From assembly GCA_003963405.1 (NCBI GenBank), contig RXIY01000022.1, forward strand, positions 1-64,000: DNA of 64,000 nt. Reading direction: 5' to 3'. Positions 54,869-63,972 of the stretch are shown here, in pieces. Position 1 is the first letter of the stretch. Every line of letters begins with the position of its first letter. Origin of the DNA: Hyphomicrobiales bacterium. Lineage in GTDB: Bacteria; Pseudomonadota; Alphaproteobacteria; Rhizobiales; Beijerinckiaceae. The translations under genes were made by a program, and so were the position numbers. The notes under the pieces were generated by a model. The model worked only from the letters and a program-made list of their open reading frames with translations, had not been told where the DNA came from and did not search any database.

Positions 54869-55504
54869 TCAGTCGCGCGTCAGGCGCGCGACCTCCGCGC
54901 GCAGGGTCGGCAACACTTCCGCCTCGAACCAGGGATTCTTCTTGAGCCATCCGGTATTGCGCCAGGAAGGATGCGGCAGCGGGAAGACGAGCGGCTTCGC
55001 GCCCTGAAACTCCCGCCAGCGGGCGACCGTCTCGGAGACGCTGGCGCCTTTCGGCAAGGCGTGGCCGAGCCGGGCGAAATGATAGGCCTGCGCATAGCGG
55101 CCGATAACCAGCACGGTCTCGATCTGCGGCATGGCCGCGAAGAGGGCGTCGTGCCAGAGATGGCGGCATTCGGGGCGCGGCGGCAGGTCGCCGCCGGCCG
55201 CGTCATTGCCGGGAAAGCAGAAGCCCATCGGCACGATGGCGACGCGCGAGACGTCGTAGAAGGTGTCGCGATCGACTCCCATCCAGGCGCGCAGCCTTTC
55301 GCCCGAAGGATCGTTGAAGGGGATGCCGGTCTGATTGACGAGATTGCCCGGCGCCTGGCTCGCCACGAGAAGCCGCGCCGTGGCCGAGACCCGGAACACG
55401 GGACGTGGGGCGTGCGGCAGGGGCGCGAGCGCCTGCGCGCAGTGGCGGCAGGCGCGAATCCGCGCCGCCAGTTCGTCCAGGGTCTCGGCGGCGTCGCGCC
55501 TCAT
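54869..55504 (-). CDS. Uracil-DNA glycosylase family protein
   Basis: 211-aa protein of the UDG superfamily. The motif 1 region reads VASQAPGNLVNQTGIPFNDPSG and the substrate-recognition loop LPHPSWRN lies near the C terminus. Cysteines in ACRHC near the N terminus and later Cys residues could hold an Fe-S cluster as in family 4 enzymes, but the ligand spacing is not conclusive. ATG 55504 is used; the frame continues upstream without homology. It converges with queF across five bases. Substrate specificity is uncertain. Confidence 0.82.
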   Translation of the reverse strand: MRRDAAETLDELAARIRACRHCAQALAPLPHAPRPVFRVSATARLLVASQAPGNLVNQTGIPFNDPSGERLRAWMGVDRDTFYDVSRVAIVPMGFCFPGNDAAGGDLPPRPECRHLWHDALFAAMPQIETVLVIGRYAQAYHFARLGHALPKGASVSETVARWREFQGAKPLVFPLPHPSWRNTGWLKKNPWFEAEVLPTLRAEVARLTRD

Positions 55505-55517
55505 GCCGGTCCGATTC

Positions 55518-56129
55518 TCACGCGGCCGCGCTCGGCCGCGCCCCCACATCCGCGCGCCACCGCGCGAGATGCGCCAGCTCCTCGGGAATGTCGAGGCGGG
55601 CGAGCGGCGTCAGCTCCAGGGCGACGAAGGCGGTGATGTCGGCGATGGTGAAGGCCTCGCCCGCGACATGGCGGCGCTCCGCCAACTCGCCGTCGAGCCA
55701 GCGCATCGAGCCGACCGCCCGCGCGCGCTGCGCTTCGGCAAATTCAGGAAACTGCGGCTGCTCCAGCGCGGCGAGCCGAGGATGGCTGTGGCGGAAGGCG
55801 TGCGCCACCGGCATGAACAGCTCGAACTCCATCCGCCGCTGCCACATGTCGACGAAGGCCGCTTCGCGGCCGTCGCGGCCGAAAAGGTTGGGCTCGGGAT
55901 AGAGCGTCTCGATATAGCGGCAGATGGACACGCTTTCGGTGAGCACCGCGCCGTCGTCGAGCACGAGGGCCGGCACGCGCATCAGCGGGTTGATGCGGGC
56001 GTAATCGTCGCCCTTGTGCTCCAGCGCCATGAGATCGATCTCGCGGATCGGGACAGGGACGCCCTTTTCCGCGAGAAACATGCGAACGCGCCTGGGGTTG
56101 GGCGCGCGCGGCGTGTCGTAGAGAAGCAT
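55518..56129 (-). CDS. Glutathione S-transferase family protein
   Basis: 203-aa thioredoxin-fold/helical protein. The N-terminal domain starts MLLYDTPRAPNPRRVRMFLAEKG, with INPLMRVPALVLDDG and ESVSICRYIE (the cis-Pro and Glu-Ser glutathione-binding elements). The helical C-terminal domain has FTIADITAFVALEL. ATG 56129 has AGGAG at the right distance and is preferred over one five codons upstream. It is co-directional with the uracil-DNA glycosylase gene 13 bp downstream. Confidence 0.88.
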   Translation of the reverse strand: MLLYDTPRAPNPRRVRMFLAEKGVPVPIREIDLMALEHKGDDYARINPLMRVPALVLDDGAVLTESVSICRYIETLYPEPNLFGRDGREAAFVDMWQRRMEFELFMPVAHAFRHSHPRLAALEQPQFPEFAEAQRARAVGSMRWLDGELAERRHVAGEAFTIADITAFVALELTPLARLDIPEELAHLARWRADVGARPSAAA

Positions 56130-56240
56130 GAGGACTCCTACCATCGCAAAGGCGCCGGGTTCAATTCGAACCGCAGCTTGAGCGTGTCATTAAGATTTGG
56201 AGCGCAGAGTCCCTGTTCGTCGTTTCACCGCAGTGTGAGC

Positions 56241-57797
56241 ATGAGCGAAGTCACCGCCGAGATGATCGAACGGGGCCGCGGCCTCGACCCGCAGACCGCG
56301 ACCCGCAAGCGCCGCATGGGCGCGCGCCTGCGCGAGGCGCGCGAGCGCCTGACGACCTCCGACACGGGCCGCCGGGGCGCCGATCTCGAGCTGCTGCGCG
56401 CCTACGCGGAAACGCGAGACAATTCGACGCTTTTTGCGGCATGGCTCATTCTGGCGATGGCGCTTCTCGCCTGTTTCTGGGTTCCCGGCCAGAGGATGCT
56501 CATCTGGATCGCGCTCGCTTTTTCGAGTCTGATCCTCTGCCGCTTCATGGCGAGGAGCCTGCGCGGCCTGGAGGATTCCAGGGTCTCCGTGAGGGAGTGG
56601 CGGACCAAATTCATGGTGGCCGAATTCCTGCATGGCGCCGTCTGGGCCGGCTATGCGGCGATGCTGCTCAGCGTCAAGAATCCGGACGCACGCACGCTCG
56701 TCGTGGTCATGCTCCTGCTTTCCTCCGCCTTCAACACAATGATCACGGCGACAGTGCCCGCCGCGGTTTACGCGGCGATCGCGCCGAGTTCGATCACGGC
56801 TGTCGCCTATGTCGCCTTCATCAATCGCGGCGCCGCAGAGACGCTCGTGGCCCTGCTGGCCATGGTCGCGTCCGCGCAGTTCTTTTTCTACAGCCTGGCC
56901 AGACGCTTCCATCATCTCGCCTCCGAGAGCCTGTTCGTCCGCGCCGAGAAGAACGAATTGATCGCGGAGCTCGAGCAGGCCAAGGCCAATTCCGACGAGG
57001 CGCGCCGGCGCGCGGAGGAGGCCAATCTGGCCAAGTCGCGCTTCCTCGCAACGATGAGCCACGAGCTTCGGACGCCCCTGAACGCCATACTGGGCTTTTC
57101 CGAAGTGCTCAAAAGCGAGCTGTTCGGCGCCCACGCCAATCCCGCCTACCGCGACTATTCCGCAGACATTCATGCGAGCGGCCAGCATCTCCTGATGCTC
57201 ATCAACGAGATTCTCGATCTCTCGCGCGTCGAGGCGGGGCGCTACGATCTCAAGGAGGAGAGCGTCTCCCTCATCGCCATCGCTCAGGATTGCCGTCATC
57301 TTCTCAACCTGCGCGCCGAGAAGCGGGACATCGAGCTGATCGAGGCGGTCGAGCCCAGCCTGCCGCGCATCTGGGCCGACGAGCGCGCGGTGCGCCAGGT
57401 CATCCTCAACCTGCTGACCAATGCGATCAAATTCACGCCGCGAGGCGGGCAGGTGACGCTGAAGGTCGGCTGGACCAGCGCCGGCGGCCAATATATCGCC
57501 ATCACCGACACGGGTCCGGGCATTCCCGAGGAGGAGATCGCCGTCGTCATGTCCTCCTTCGGCCGGGGGGCGCTGGCGCAGAAGAATGCAGACGAGGGCT
57601 CCGGCCTCGGCCTGCCGATCGTCAAGGGGCTCGTCGAGCTCCATGGCGGGCAGTTCATGCTTCGGTCGAAGGTGCGCGAGGGCACGCAGGCGATCGTCAT
57701 CTTCCCCCCGCAACGCGTCATGAACGCCCTGCCAAGGTTCGATACGACAGGTCGTCAGCGAGGCAAGGACGCCGGCGCCAATCGCCCGGCGGCCTGA
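56241..57797 (+). CDS. Membrane sensor histidine kinase (PdhS/DivJ/PleC-like)
   Basis: 518-aa hybrid of a membrane sensor and a kinase core. A basic cytosolic N terminus (about 60 residues) is followed by about six transmembrane helices between residues 63 and 220 with almost no periplasmic loops, so it probably senses a membrane or cytosolic signal. A short coiled coil leads to the dimerisation domain with phospho-acceptor His274 ([18 protein letters not shown]). The ATP-binding N box [10 protein letters not shown]1 TDTGPGIP and G2 [12 protein letters not shown] are intact. No response regulator is adjacent. Similarity to the DivK-directed cell-cycle kinases is plausible, not proven. Confidence 0.88.
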   Translation: MSEVTAEMIERGRGLDPQTATRKRRMGARLREARERLTTSDTGRRGADLELLRAYAETRDNSTLFAAWLILAMALLACFWVPGQRMLIWIALAFSSLILCRFMARSLRGLEDSRVSVREWRTKFMVAEFLHGAVWAGYAAMLLSVKNPDARTLVVVMLLLSSAFNTMITATVPAAVYAAIAPSSITAVAYVAFINRGAAETLVALLAMVASAQFFFYSLARRFHHLASESLFVRAEKNELIAELEQAKANSDEARRRAEEANLAKSRFLATMSHELRTPLNAILGFSEVLKSELFGAHANPAYRDYSADIHASGQHLLMLINEILDLSRVEAGRYDLKEESVSLIAIAQDCRHLLNLRAEKRDIELIEAVEPSLPRIWADERAVRQVILNLLTNAIKFTPRGGQVTLKVGWTSAGGQYIAITDTGPGIPEEEIAVVMSSFGRGALAQKNADEGSGLGLPIVKGLVELHGGQFMLRSKVREGTQAIVIFPPQRVMNALPRFDTTGRQRGKDAGANRPAA

Positions 57798-57841
57798 CGC
57801 GGACTTCTGACGGGCGCAAAACTGGTCTAGGCTCGCGCGCC

Positions 57842-58573
57842 ATGACAACCCACGACGCTCATCCTTCTCCCGACTCCGCCGCTCTGGTGCTCTTTTCGGG
57901 CGGACAGGATTCGACGACCTGCCTCGCCTGGGCGCTCGCCCATTTCGCCCGTGTGGAGACGGTCGGTTTCGACTATGGGCAGCGCCACCGCATCGAGCTC
58001 GACCAGCGCGAGAAGCTGCGCGACGGCCTCGCGGCGATCTCGCCGCTCTGGCGCCAGAGGCTCGGCGAGGATCATACGCTGTCCCTCGAGGCGCTCGGCG
58101 CCATCTCCGACACGGCGCTGACCCGCGACGCGGAAATCGCCCTGCGCGAGGACGGCCTGCCCAACACGTTTGTGCCGGGGCGCAATCTCGTCTTTCTCAC
58201 TTTCGCGGGGGCGCTCGCCTATCGCCGCGGCGTGTCCGATCTGGTCGGGGGCATGTGCGAAACGGATTATTCGGGCTATCCCGACTGCCGCCATGAGGCC
58301 ATTCGCGCCATGAACCGCGCGCTCTGTCTCGGCATGGCCGCCGAAATCGAAATCCACACGCCCCTGATGTGGCTCGACAAGGCCGCGACCTGGCGGCTGG
58401 CCAAGGAGTTGGGCGGCTCTGCGCTGGTCGAGCTCATCGTCGAGGAAAGCCACACCTGCTACCTCGGCGAGCGCGGCCGCCGCTTCGACTGGGGCCATGG
58501 CTGCGGCGAATGCCCCGCCTGCAAGCTGCGCGCGGCCGGATGGGAAAAATTCTCGGCCGAGGCGGAGACTTGA
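57842..58573 (+). CDS. queC: 7-cyano-7-deazaguanine synthase QueC
   Basis: 243-aa ATP-dependent ligase converting 7-carboxy-7-deazaguanine to preQ0. The PP-loop SGGQDS is at residues 19-24, followed by [11 protein letters not shown] and the [11 protein letters not shown] motif. Four C-terminal cysteines (one in HTCYLG and three in [10 protein letters not shown]) form the structural zinc site. Its stop codon lies 13 bp before the Zur-like operator of the next gene. Confidence 0.96.
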   Translation: MTTHDAHPSPDSAALVLFSGGQDSTTCLAWALAHFARVETVGFDYGQRHRIELDQREKLRDGLAAISPLWRQRLGEDHTLSLEALGAISDTALTRDAEIALREDGLPNTFVPGRNLVFLTFAGALAYRRGVSDLVGGMCETDYSGYPDCRHEAIRAMNRALCLGMAAEIEIHTPLMWLDKAATWRLAKELGGSALVELIVEESHTCYLGERGRRFDWGHGCGECPACKLRAAGWEKFSAEAET

Positions 58574-58585
58574 CCGGCTGAGACC

Positions 58586-58621
58586 ATGTAATGTTATAAC
58601 GTGCATGTTATAACATTACAT
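58586..58621 (+). promoter_or_regulatory. Zur-like operator: 15-bp perfect inverted repeat abutting the receptor start
   Basis: ATGTAATGTTATAAC (58586-58600) and its exact reverse complement (58607-58621) flank GTGCAT. Each arm contains the self-palindromic GTTATAAC within ATGTTATAAC, the core of proteobacterial Zur boxes, so two Zur dimers could bind side by side. TATAAC strings at 58595-58600 and 58609-58614 could be -10 elements, with TTGACC at 58570-58575 as a poorly spaced -35. The right arm ends two bases before the GTG codon. Confidence 0.8.
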
Positions 58622-58623
58622 GG

Positions 58624-60918
58624 GTGAGCGCCTTGCCGTTGCGCGATGTCTCTGCCGGAGCCGAGAGGAGCGCCGCGCGCGCCGGGTCCGCGTCACGGGG
58701 TTCGAGATTTGGCGTCGCGGCGCTCCTTGCGATGGCGCCGGGCTTGGCGGATGCCCAGCAGGCGCTGCCAGCGATCGAGATCGGCGCCGCGAAGCGCCGC
58801 CCACCAGCGACGATCGCAAAAGCGCAAAGCGCCACGGCGCAACGTCGTCCCGCCGCTGCGCCGGTTTTGCCCGCCACCGCCCCTCCGGTTGCGCTGCGAG
58901 ACGATCTGCCCATCGTGGCGGACCAGATCGGTTCGACTCTGGTCGTTTCCAGAGAGGCGCTGCGGCGTCTGCCCGGCGCGACGCTTGGCGACGTGCTCTT
59001 CGACAAGCCTGGGGTCACCGGGTCGAGCTATGCGCCGGGCGCCGCGAGCCGCCCCGTGGTGCGCGGGCTCGACAATTACCGGGTCCGGATTCAGGAGAAC
59101 GGCGTCGCCGCCAGCGGCGTCTCGGAACTGGGCGAGGACCACGGCGTCCCGCTCGATCCGCTGGGCGCCAATCGCCTTGAGGTGATCCGCGGCCCCGCGA
59201 CCCTGCGCTGGGGCGCCGCCGCCATGGGCGGCGTCGTGAACGTCGAAAACAACCGCATTCCCGACCGACCGCCCTGCGACGACGCCGTCCGGTTCCGCGA
59301 GTCGGGATGCGCGGCGGTTGAAACTCGCGCCGCCGCCTCGACCGTCGACGGCGCGCTGGAGAACGCCACCCTGCTCGACGCGGGGCGCGGCGCCTTTCTC
59401 GTCCATGCAGATGTCGCTGGCCGGCGCGCCGGCGATTACGCCATCCCCGCCTATCCCTATCTCTTCCCGCCCGATCCGCCGCCGCCGGTCTATGGACGCC
59501 AGCCCAATTCGGCGATGCGCATGGGCTCGGCAGCGCTCGGCGGAACCTATCTCTTCGACGCGGGACACGTCGGCTTTTCGGTGACGCAATTCGCCAGCCG
59601 CTACCACATCCCCGGCGTAGAGCCGAGCGAGGCGGATGCGCGGATCGACATGCGCCAGACGCGCATCGCCTCGAAGGGCGAAGTGCGGCCCCGCGGCGGC
59701 CATGTGCGCGCCATAAGGTTCTGGGTGGGCCTCGGGGACTACAGGCACAATGAAATGGCCGTCGCCGACGGCGTGGACGGGGTCCAGCAGACCTTTACCA
59801 ATCAGGAGCTCGAGACGCGGGTCGAAACGCTGCTCGAGCCGGTGGCGCTGCCCTTCGGGACGCTCGAGACCTCCTTCGGGCTCCAGGGCGCCCATCAGGC
59901 CCTGACGGCGTCAGGCGCGGAAGGCGGGCTCTTCGATCCCAACCGCACGAGAAGCGTCGCAGGCTTCCTGTTCAACGAGCTGATCTTCAACCCGGCGCAA
60001 CGCCTGCAATTCGCCGGCCGGGTCGAACATGCGCAAATTCTCGGGGCCATGCCCGATTCGCGGATCGACCCGGGCGTTTCCTTCCCGCGCAGCCGCGCCT
60101 TCACGCCCGTCAGCGGCGCGCTGGGTTTCCTGCAGGACTTGCCGGGCGACATGACCGCGAGTCTGACGGCGCTATACGCGGAGCGCGCCCCGCGGGCGGC
60201 CGAGCTCTTCTCCCGCGGCCCGCACGAAGCGACCGGCACATTCGACATCGGCGACCCCAGGCTGAACATCGAGGGCGCGAAAACCTTCGAGCTCAGCCTG
60301 CGCCGCGCAACGGGAGGGCTGCGCTTCGAGGGCAGCCTTTTCTATACGCGCTTCGATGATTTCATCTTTCGCAATCTCACGGGCGAGAGCTGCGCGGCTC
60401 TTGCCGCAAGTTGCACGCCCTTGGGCGAGGGCGGCGATCTGGCGCAGGCCTTCTATGCGCAGCGCGACGCGGTTTTTAGAGGCGCAGAATTCCAGAGCCA
60501 GATCGATCTCGCGCCGCTCGCGGGCGGGACCCTCGGCGTCGAGAGCCAGTTCGACGTGGTGCGGGCGAGCTTCACGGGCGGCGGCAATGTGCCCCGCATC
60601 CCTCCGGCGCGGCTCGGCGGCGGCCTCGTCTGGCGCGACGCCCAGTGGGTCGCGCGGGTCAATCTGCTGCACGCCTTCGCGCAGAACGCGATCGCCGAGA
60701 CAGGTGAGACGCCCACGAAGGGCTATGATCTGCTGAAGGCGGAATTGAGCTACCGCATCGCCTTCGCCCCCGGCCACCCGGTCGGCCGGGAGATGACTCT
60801 CGGCCTCGCCGGCAATAATCTCCTCAATGCGGACATCCGCAACAGCGTCTCTTTCCGCAAGAACGAAGTCCTGCTGCCGGGGGCCAATCTGCGGATGTTC
60901 GTCAATATCCTGTTTTAG
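58624..60918 (+). CDS. TonB-dependent outer-membrane receptor (ZnuD-like, probable zinc uptake)
   Basis: 764-aa outer-membrane transporter. A basic N terminus and hydrophobic stretch ([16 protein letters not shown]) act as signal peptide, followed by a TonB-box/linker region and a plug domain: [59 protein letters not shown]. The barrel ends in MFVNILF with the terminal aromatic. The plug matches the ZnuD family, and the Zur-like site next to the start supports zinc. GTG 58624 has no room for a Shine-Dalgarno; the true start or leaderless translation needs testing. A histidine-rich zinc-binding loop is not obvious. Confidence 0.88.
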   Translation: MSALPLRDVSAGAERSAARAGSASRGSRFGVAALLAMAPGLADAQQALPAIEIGAAKRRPPATIAKAQSATAQRRPAAAPVLPATAPPVALRDDLPIVADQIGSTLVVSREALRRLPGATLGDVLFDKPGVTGSSYAPGAASRPVVRGLDNYRVRIQENGVAASGVSELGEDHGVPLDPLGANRLEVIRGPATLRWGAAAMGGVVNVENNRIPDRPPCDDAVRFRESGCAAVETRAAASTVDGALENATLLDAGRGAFLVHADVAGRRAGDYAIPAYPYLFPPDPPPPVYGRQPNSAMRMGSAALGGTYLFDAGHVGFSVTQFASRYHIPGVEPSEADARIDMRQTRIASKGEVRPRGGHVRAIRFWVGLGDYRHNEMAVADGVDGVQQTFTNQELETRVETLLEPVALPFGTLETSFGLQGAHQALTASGAEGGLFDPNRTRSVAGFLFNELIFNPAQRLQFAGRVEHAQILGAMPDSRIDPGVSFPRSRAFTPVSGALGFLQDLPGDMTASLTALYAERAPRAAELFSRGPHEATGTFDIGDPRLNIEGAKTFELSLRRATGGLRFEGSLFYTRFDDFIFRNLTGESCAALAASCTPLGEGGDLAQAFYAQRDAVFRGAEFQSQIDLAPLAGGTLGVESQFDVVRASFTGGGNVPRIPPARLGGGLVWRDAQWVARVNLLHAFAQNAIAETGETPTKGYDLLKAELSYRIAFAPGHPVGREMTLGLAGNNLLNADIRNSVSFRKNEVLLPGANLRMFVNILF

Positions 60919-61009
60919 CTTGATCCGCGGCGCGAAATTTGGCATAGGCGTCGCCAACGAGGCGCTGGGCGTTATCCCCGGCCAGTGTTCTATTGCCGAG
61001 GATAGAAAG

Positions 61010-61135
61010 ATGAAAGTCCGCAACTCTCTGAAGTCCCTGCGTTCGCGCCACCGCGCCAACCAGATCGTGCGCCGCAAGGGCCGCGTTTACGTCATCAACA
61101 AGGTCCAGAAGCGCTACAAGGCCCGCCAGGGCTAA
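61010..61135 (+). CDS. rpmJ: 50S ribosomal protein L36 (cysteine-free type)
   Basis: 41-aa ribosomal protein: [19 protein letters not shown], then [11 protein letters not shown] and KRYKARQG. The four zinc ligands of C+ L36 proteins (three Cys, one His) are absent, the usual alphaproteobacterial C- form, so it needs no zinc. GAGGA precedes the ATG. It is 91 bp downstream of the receptor gene and ends at a strong intrinsic terminator. Confidence 0.95.
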   Translation: MKVRNSLKSLRSRHRANQIVRRKGRVYVINKVQKRYKARQG

Positions 61136-61165
61136 AAGCCCCCGCCCAGCCCTTCGAGCCATTTC

Positions 61166-61200
61166 AAAAACCGCGAGACGTCTCGTCTCGCGGTTTTTTG
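61166..61200. terminator. Bidirectional intrinsic terminator after rpmJ
   Basis: Perfect 10-bp stem ACCGCGAGAC / GTCTCGCGGT (61170-61179 and 61185-61194), loop GTCTC, flanked by AAAA and a run of six T. It lies between convergent rpmJ and the histone-deacetylase-family gene and can work for both. Confidence 0.92.
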
Positions 61201-61219
61201 TGTTTTTCGATCGCGCCGC

Positions 61220-62149
61220 TCAGGCCCCCATCAGCGCGCGCACATGCGCCGAGACGCTGCGGGAGAGGCCTTCGAGGTCGTAGCCGCCTTCGAGCAGCGA
61301 CACGATCCGGCCGCCGCATTTTCTGTCCGCGACATCCATGAGGCGCTTGGTCGCCTCGCTGAAATCCTGCTCGGTGAGGCGCAGGCCGCCCAGCGGGTCG
61401 CGCTCATGGGCGTCGAAACCCGCCGAGATGAGAATGAGATCGGGGCCGAAGTCGCGCAGGCGCGGCAGGATGCGCTCGGCCAGCGCCTCCTGGAAGACGT
61501 CGCCCGTCGAGCCGGCGCGCAGCGGCGCATTCACGACCGTGTCGTGCTCCCCGGTCTCGTTGTAGCCGCCGGTGCCGGGATAGAAGGGCGCCTGATGCGT
61601 CGAGCAGAACAGCACGCTGTCGTCGGACCAGAAAATATCCTGCGTGCCATTGCCATGATGCACGTCGAAATCGACGATCGCCACCCGCTCGGCGCCATGG
61701 GCGGCCTGCGCATGACGCGCGGCGACGGCGACATTGTTGACGAAGCAGAAACCCATCGGATTGCGGACGCCCGCGTGGTGGCCCGGCGGGCGCGCCGCCA
61801 CGAAGGCCGTGTCGGCGGCGCCGCGCATCACCTCGTCCACGGCCGCCACGGCCCCGCCGGAAGCGCGCCAGATGGCTTCCAGCGTCCTGGGGCACATCAC
61901 CGTGTCGCTGTCGAGCGCCGCATAGCCCTCCCGCGGCTGCGCCTCCTGGAGCGCCGACAGATACTCCTGCGGATGCACCCGCAGCAGCGCCTCGAAGGGC
62001 GCGGCGGGGGCCTCGACGCGGCTGAGGAACTGGAAGGCCTTCCCCTCGAGCTCGCGCTCGATCGCGCGCAGCCGATCGGGGCGCTCCGGGTGGCCCGGAC
62101 CCATCTCGTGCGCGAGGCCGCTCGCATGTGTGAAGAGAAGGGTTTTCAC
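61220..62149 (-). CDS. Histone deacetylase family (acetylpolyamine/acetoin-type) protein
   Basis: 309-aa zinc hydrolase of the arginase/deacetylase fold. The zinc and catalytic residues are in RPPGHHAGVRNPMGFCFVN (His-His pair), VDFDVHHGNGTQD and a later SAGFDAHERDPLGG (Asp ligand). HPERPDRLRAIE is the family N terminus. The bacterial substrate could be an acetylated polyamine or protein. It is monocistronic; 258 bp separate it from the divergent lipoprotein gene. Confidence 0.92.
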   Translation of the reverse strand: MKTLLFTHASGLAHEMGPGHPERPDRLRAIERELEGKAFQFLSRVEAPAAPFEALLRVHPQEYLSALQEAQPREGYAALDSDTVMCPRTLEAIWRASGGAVAAVDEVMRGAADTAFVAARPPGHHAGVRNPMGFCFVNNVAVAARHAQAAHGAERVAIVDFDVHHGNGTQDIFWSDDSVLFCSTHQAPFYPGTGGYNETGEHDTVVNAPLRAGSTGDVFQEALAERILPRLRDFGPDLILISAGFDAHERDPLGGLRLTEQDFSEATKRLMDVADRKCGGRIVSLLEGGYDLEGLSRSVSAHVRALMGA

Positions 62150-62407
62150 CAGCTCGCCGCTTTACCGGCCGCCACCCGCGGACCGCCTTTTATTGGGCTG
62201 TTTTTCGCCAATGTCCATGAAAAATGGAAGACGGTCCTTCGGCCTCCCCGTTCCCGAGGCGGCCGCGGACGGGGGGGCTTTCCCGTGGCGCTCGCGCAAC
62301 ACCTCAAAGATTATTGGCGATAGCAGGGCGGAAAGCGGACTATGGGCGGCGGGTTCGTGGTAAGGGATTTTCAAGAATTGGGACTTGCGGCGGAGAGGAG
62401 CGTGCTG

Positions 62408-63016
62408 ATGAAGTGGGAGACTATGGCTGCGATTTCGCTGTCCGCACTCGTTTTGGCGGGCTGCTACAGCGGCGTTCGGGTGCCTGACCCCAAACTCTCA
62501 GCGCGCGACGCGGAATTTCTGGCCCTTGCCCCCAAGGCTCAGATCAGTTCGGAGTTCGACCGCTACCTCGTCGATTACAAGACGAATGAGCCCGTCGGCT
62601 CGATCGTCGTCGATTCCCGGTCGCATTTCCTTTACTACATCATGCCCGGCGGCAAGGCCGTGCGCTACGGCGTGGCGACGGGGCAGGAGGCGATGGGCTG
62701 GACCGGTCGCGCCTATATCGGCGGCATGCAGGAATGGCCGCGTTGGGTTCCGCCCAAGGACATGCTCGAGCGTTGGCCGCATCTCCAGCCAACGGCAGAC
62801 GCCGGCGGCCTGCCCGGCGGTCCCGACAATCCGCTCGGCTCGCGCGCGCTTTATCTTTATCAGGGCGGCAAGGACACGCTTTACCGCATCCACGGCACCA
62901 ACGAGCCCGAGAAGATCGGCCAGGGCGTTTCCTCCGGCTGCATCCGGATGCGGGATATCGACGCGATCGACCTTTACAACCGCGTCAAGGTTGGCACGCC
63001 TGTCGTTGTGATTTAA
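62408..63016 (+). CDS. L,D-transpeptidase lipoprotein (ErfK/YbiS family)
   Basis: 202-aa periplasmic YkuD-domain protein. ATG 62408 (MKWETMAAISL) has GGAGAGGAG upstream and gives a clear lipobox, LVLAGCYSG, for lipidation. The catalytic motif is complete: the HGTNEPEKIG histidine and SSGCIRMRD cysteine. It would anchor outer-membrane lipoproteins to peptidoglycan or make 3-3 cross-links. It is followed by a strong terminator. It is about half the size of the other transpeptidase at 24905 and lacks a peptidoglycan-binding domain. Confidence 0.93.
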   Translation: MKWETMAAISLSALVLAGCYSGVRVPDPKLSARDAEFLALAPKAQISSEFDRYLVDYKTNEPVGSIVVDSRSHFLYYIMPGGKAVRYGVATGQEAMGWTGRAYIGGMQEWPRWVPPKDMLERWPHLQPTADAGGLPGGPDNPLGSRALYLYQGGKDTLYRIHGTNEPEKIGQGVSSGCIRMRDIDAIDLYNRVKVGTPVVVI

Positions 63017-63038
63017 ACGCCTGAATTTGCATTCGGAG

Positions 63039-63070
63039 AGCCCTTCCCCGGCGCGGGGAGGGGCTTTTTT
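63039..63070 (+). terminator. Intrinsic terminator after the L,D-transpeptidase
   Basis: AGCCCTTCCCCG (63039-63050), loop GCG, and CGGGGAGGGGCT (63054-63065) pair over 12 bp with one G-U wobble and are followed by a T-run to 63070. Confidence 0.9.
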
Positions 63071-63254
63071 GCGCTGAACGAGCAGCGCGGCGTCCACAAT
63101 AATTTTTGCAAGCTTGGCGAATATTTGCGGAACGGAGGCGCGACCACGGCGTTATCCGGGCGTTCTCGTCCGGCTGAGCAAGAGACGCCGGGACGGGGCC
63201 GTCGGGAGCATTGCGACCCAAGTTGATTGCGACGAGACAGGGCGGGAGGGAAGA

Positions 63255-63383
63255 ATGAGAAAAGCCGCTATTTTTGGGATTATAGCTTTTCTGCTGGCGG
63301 TGAGCTTCGCGAGCGCCGCGTCGATGATCAAGCCTGCGGACAGCGACGAGGATTTCTGCTTCGGCTACGCGGTCTGCGAATAA
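63255..63383 (+). CDS. Small secreted peptide, hypothetical
   Basis: 42 aa. GGGAGGGAAGA sits directly before the ATG. A textbook signal peptide (RKAAIFGIIAFLLAVSFASA) is followed by a mature part of about 21 residues, acidic in the middle and ending in DEDFCFGYAVCE with two cysteines five residues apart. It does not resemble a methanobactin precursor, which lacks such a signal peptide. No processing genes are nearby. Its stop lies five bases from the end of the convergent membrane-protein gene. Confidence 0.6.
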   Translation: MRKAAIFGIIAFLLAVSFASAASMIKPADSDEDFCFGYAVCE

Positions 63384-63387
63384 GAGT

Positions 63388-63972
63388 TCAGGCGGGGGGC
63401 TTCTGGCGCAAAGCGTTCCGCAACAGAGCGGCGCGGCGCAGGAAAACCCCGCCGTTCTTTCCCATGACGGCGACGGCCCGGGCGCGTACACGTGCAAAAG
63501 AGGCCATCGCGCGCAACTTCAAGGGCCTTACCAACGCCAGAGACCAGTCGCGTATCTCGATGACGATCGAATAGAGCCGCGCGAACCACGCCATTTGCAG
63601 GAGTTTGTCGCGGCAGATGTCGAAGAGGAACGCCTCGACGCCCAGCGTCAGCGACTTCGAGAAAAAGATGAACAGAACGCCGAGAAAGACGTGACCTGAT
63701 GCCAGCAGGGCCAGCGCCGCGACCTTGATCGGCAGCACGCCCACCATCGGAACCGCGAACAGCGCCAGCGTCATCGGCGGCGACAGCCGGTCCACCAGAT
63801 CCGAAAGCCAGGGCTCGATGCGCTCCAGCCCGAGCGCCCGTTCGAGCTGGCGCAGCCAGTCCCGCACATGGTCCCATATCCAGGCCTCGATCAGGAAAAC
63901 GATCGCGAGCGTCAACCAGAACATGCGGCCGAGAAGAGACTTCAGCCGATCCATAACTTCCGGGCCTTCCAT
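63388..63972 (-). CDS. Membrane protein, hypothetical
   Basis: 194 aa of unknown function. AAGGAG precedes ATG 63972; a second ATG at 63954 is possible. An N-terminal transmembrane segment (MFWLTLAIVFLIEAWIWDHV), an amphipathic helical stretch and a central pair of hydrophobic segments (LALFAVPMVGVLPIKVAALALLASGHVFLGV broken by polar residues) are followed by a basic C-terminal tail that faces the cytosol. It is monocistronic at the window edge. Confidence 0.72.
   Translation of the reverse strand: MEGPEVMDRLKSLLGRMFWLTLAIVFLIEAWIWDHVRDWLRQLERALGLERIEPWLSDLVDRLSPPMTLALFAVPMVGVLPIKVAALALLASGHVFLGVLFIFFSKSLTLGVEAFLFDICRDKLLQMAWFARLYSIVIEIRDWSLALVRPLKLRAMASFARVRARAVAVMGKNGGVFLRRAALLRNALRQKPPA

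Noticed and set aside
58620-59180. ATG inside the Zur-like operator as the receptor start
   Set aside because: This ATG is in a different frame that gives an Arg/Ala-rich peptide without domain; the receptor frame starts at GTG 58624 or later.
63255-63383. Methanobactin precursor
   Set aside because: It has a Sec-type signal peptide and lacks the methanobactin core pattern, and there are no mbnB/mbnC genes nearby.
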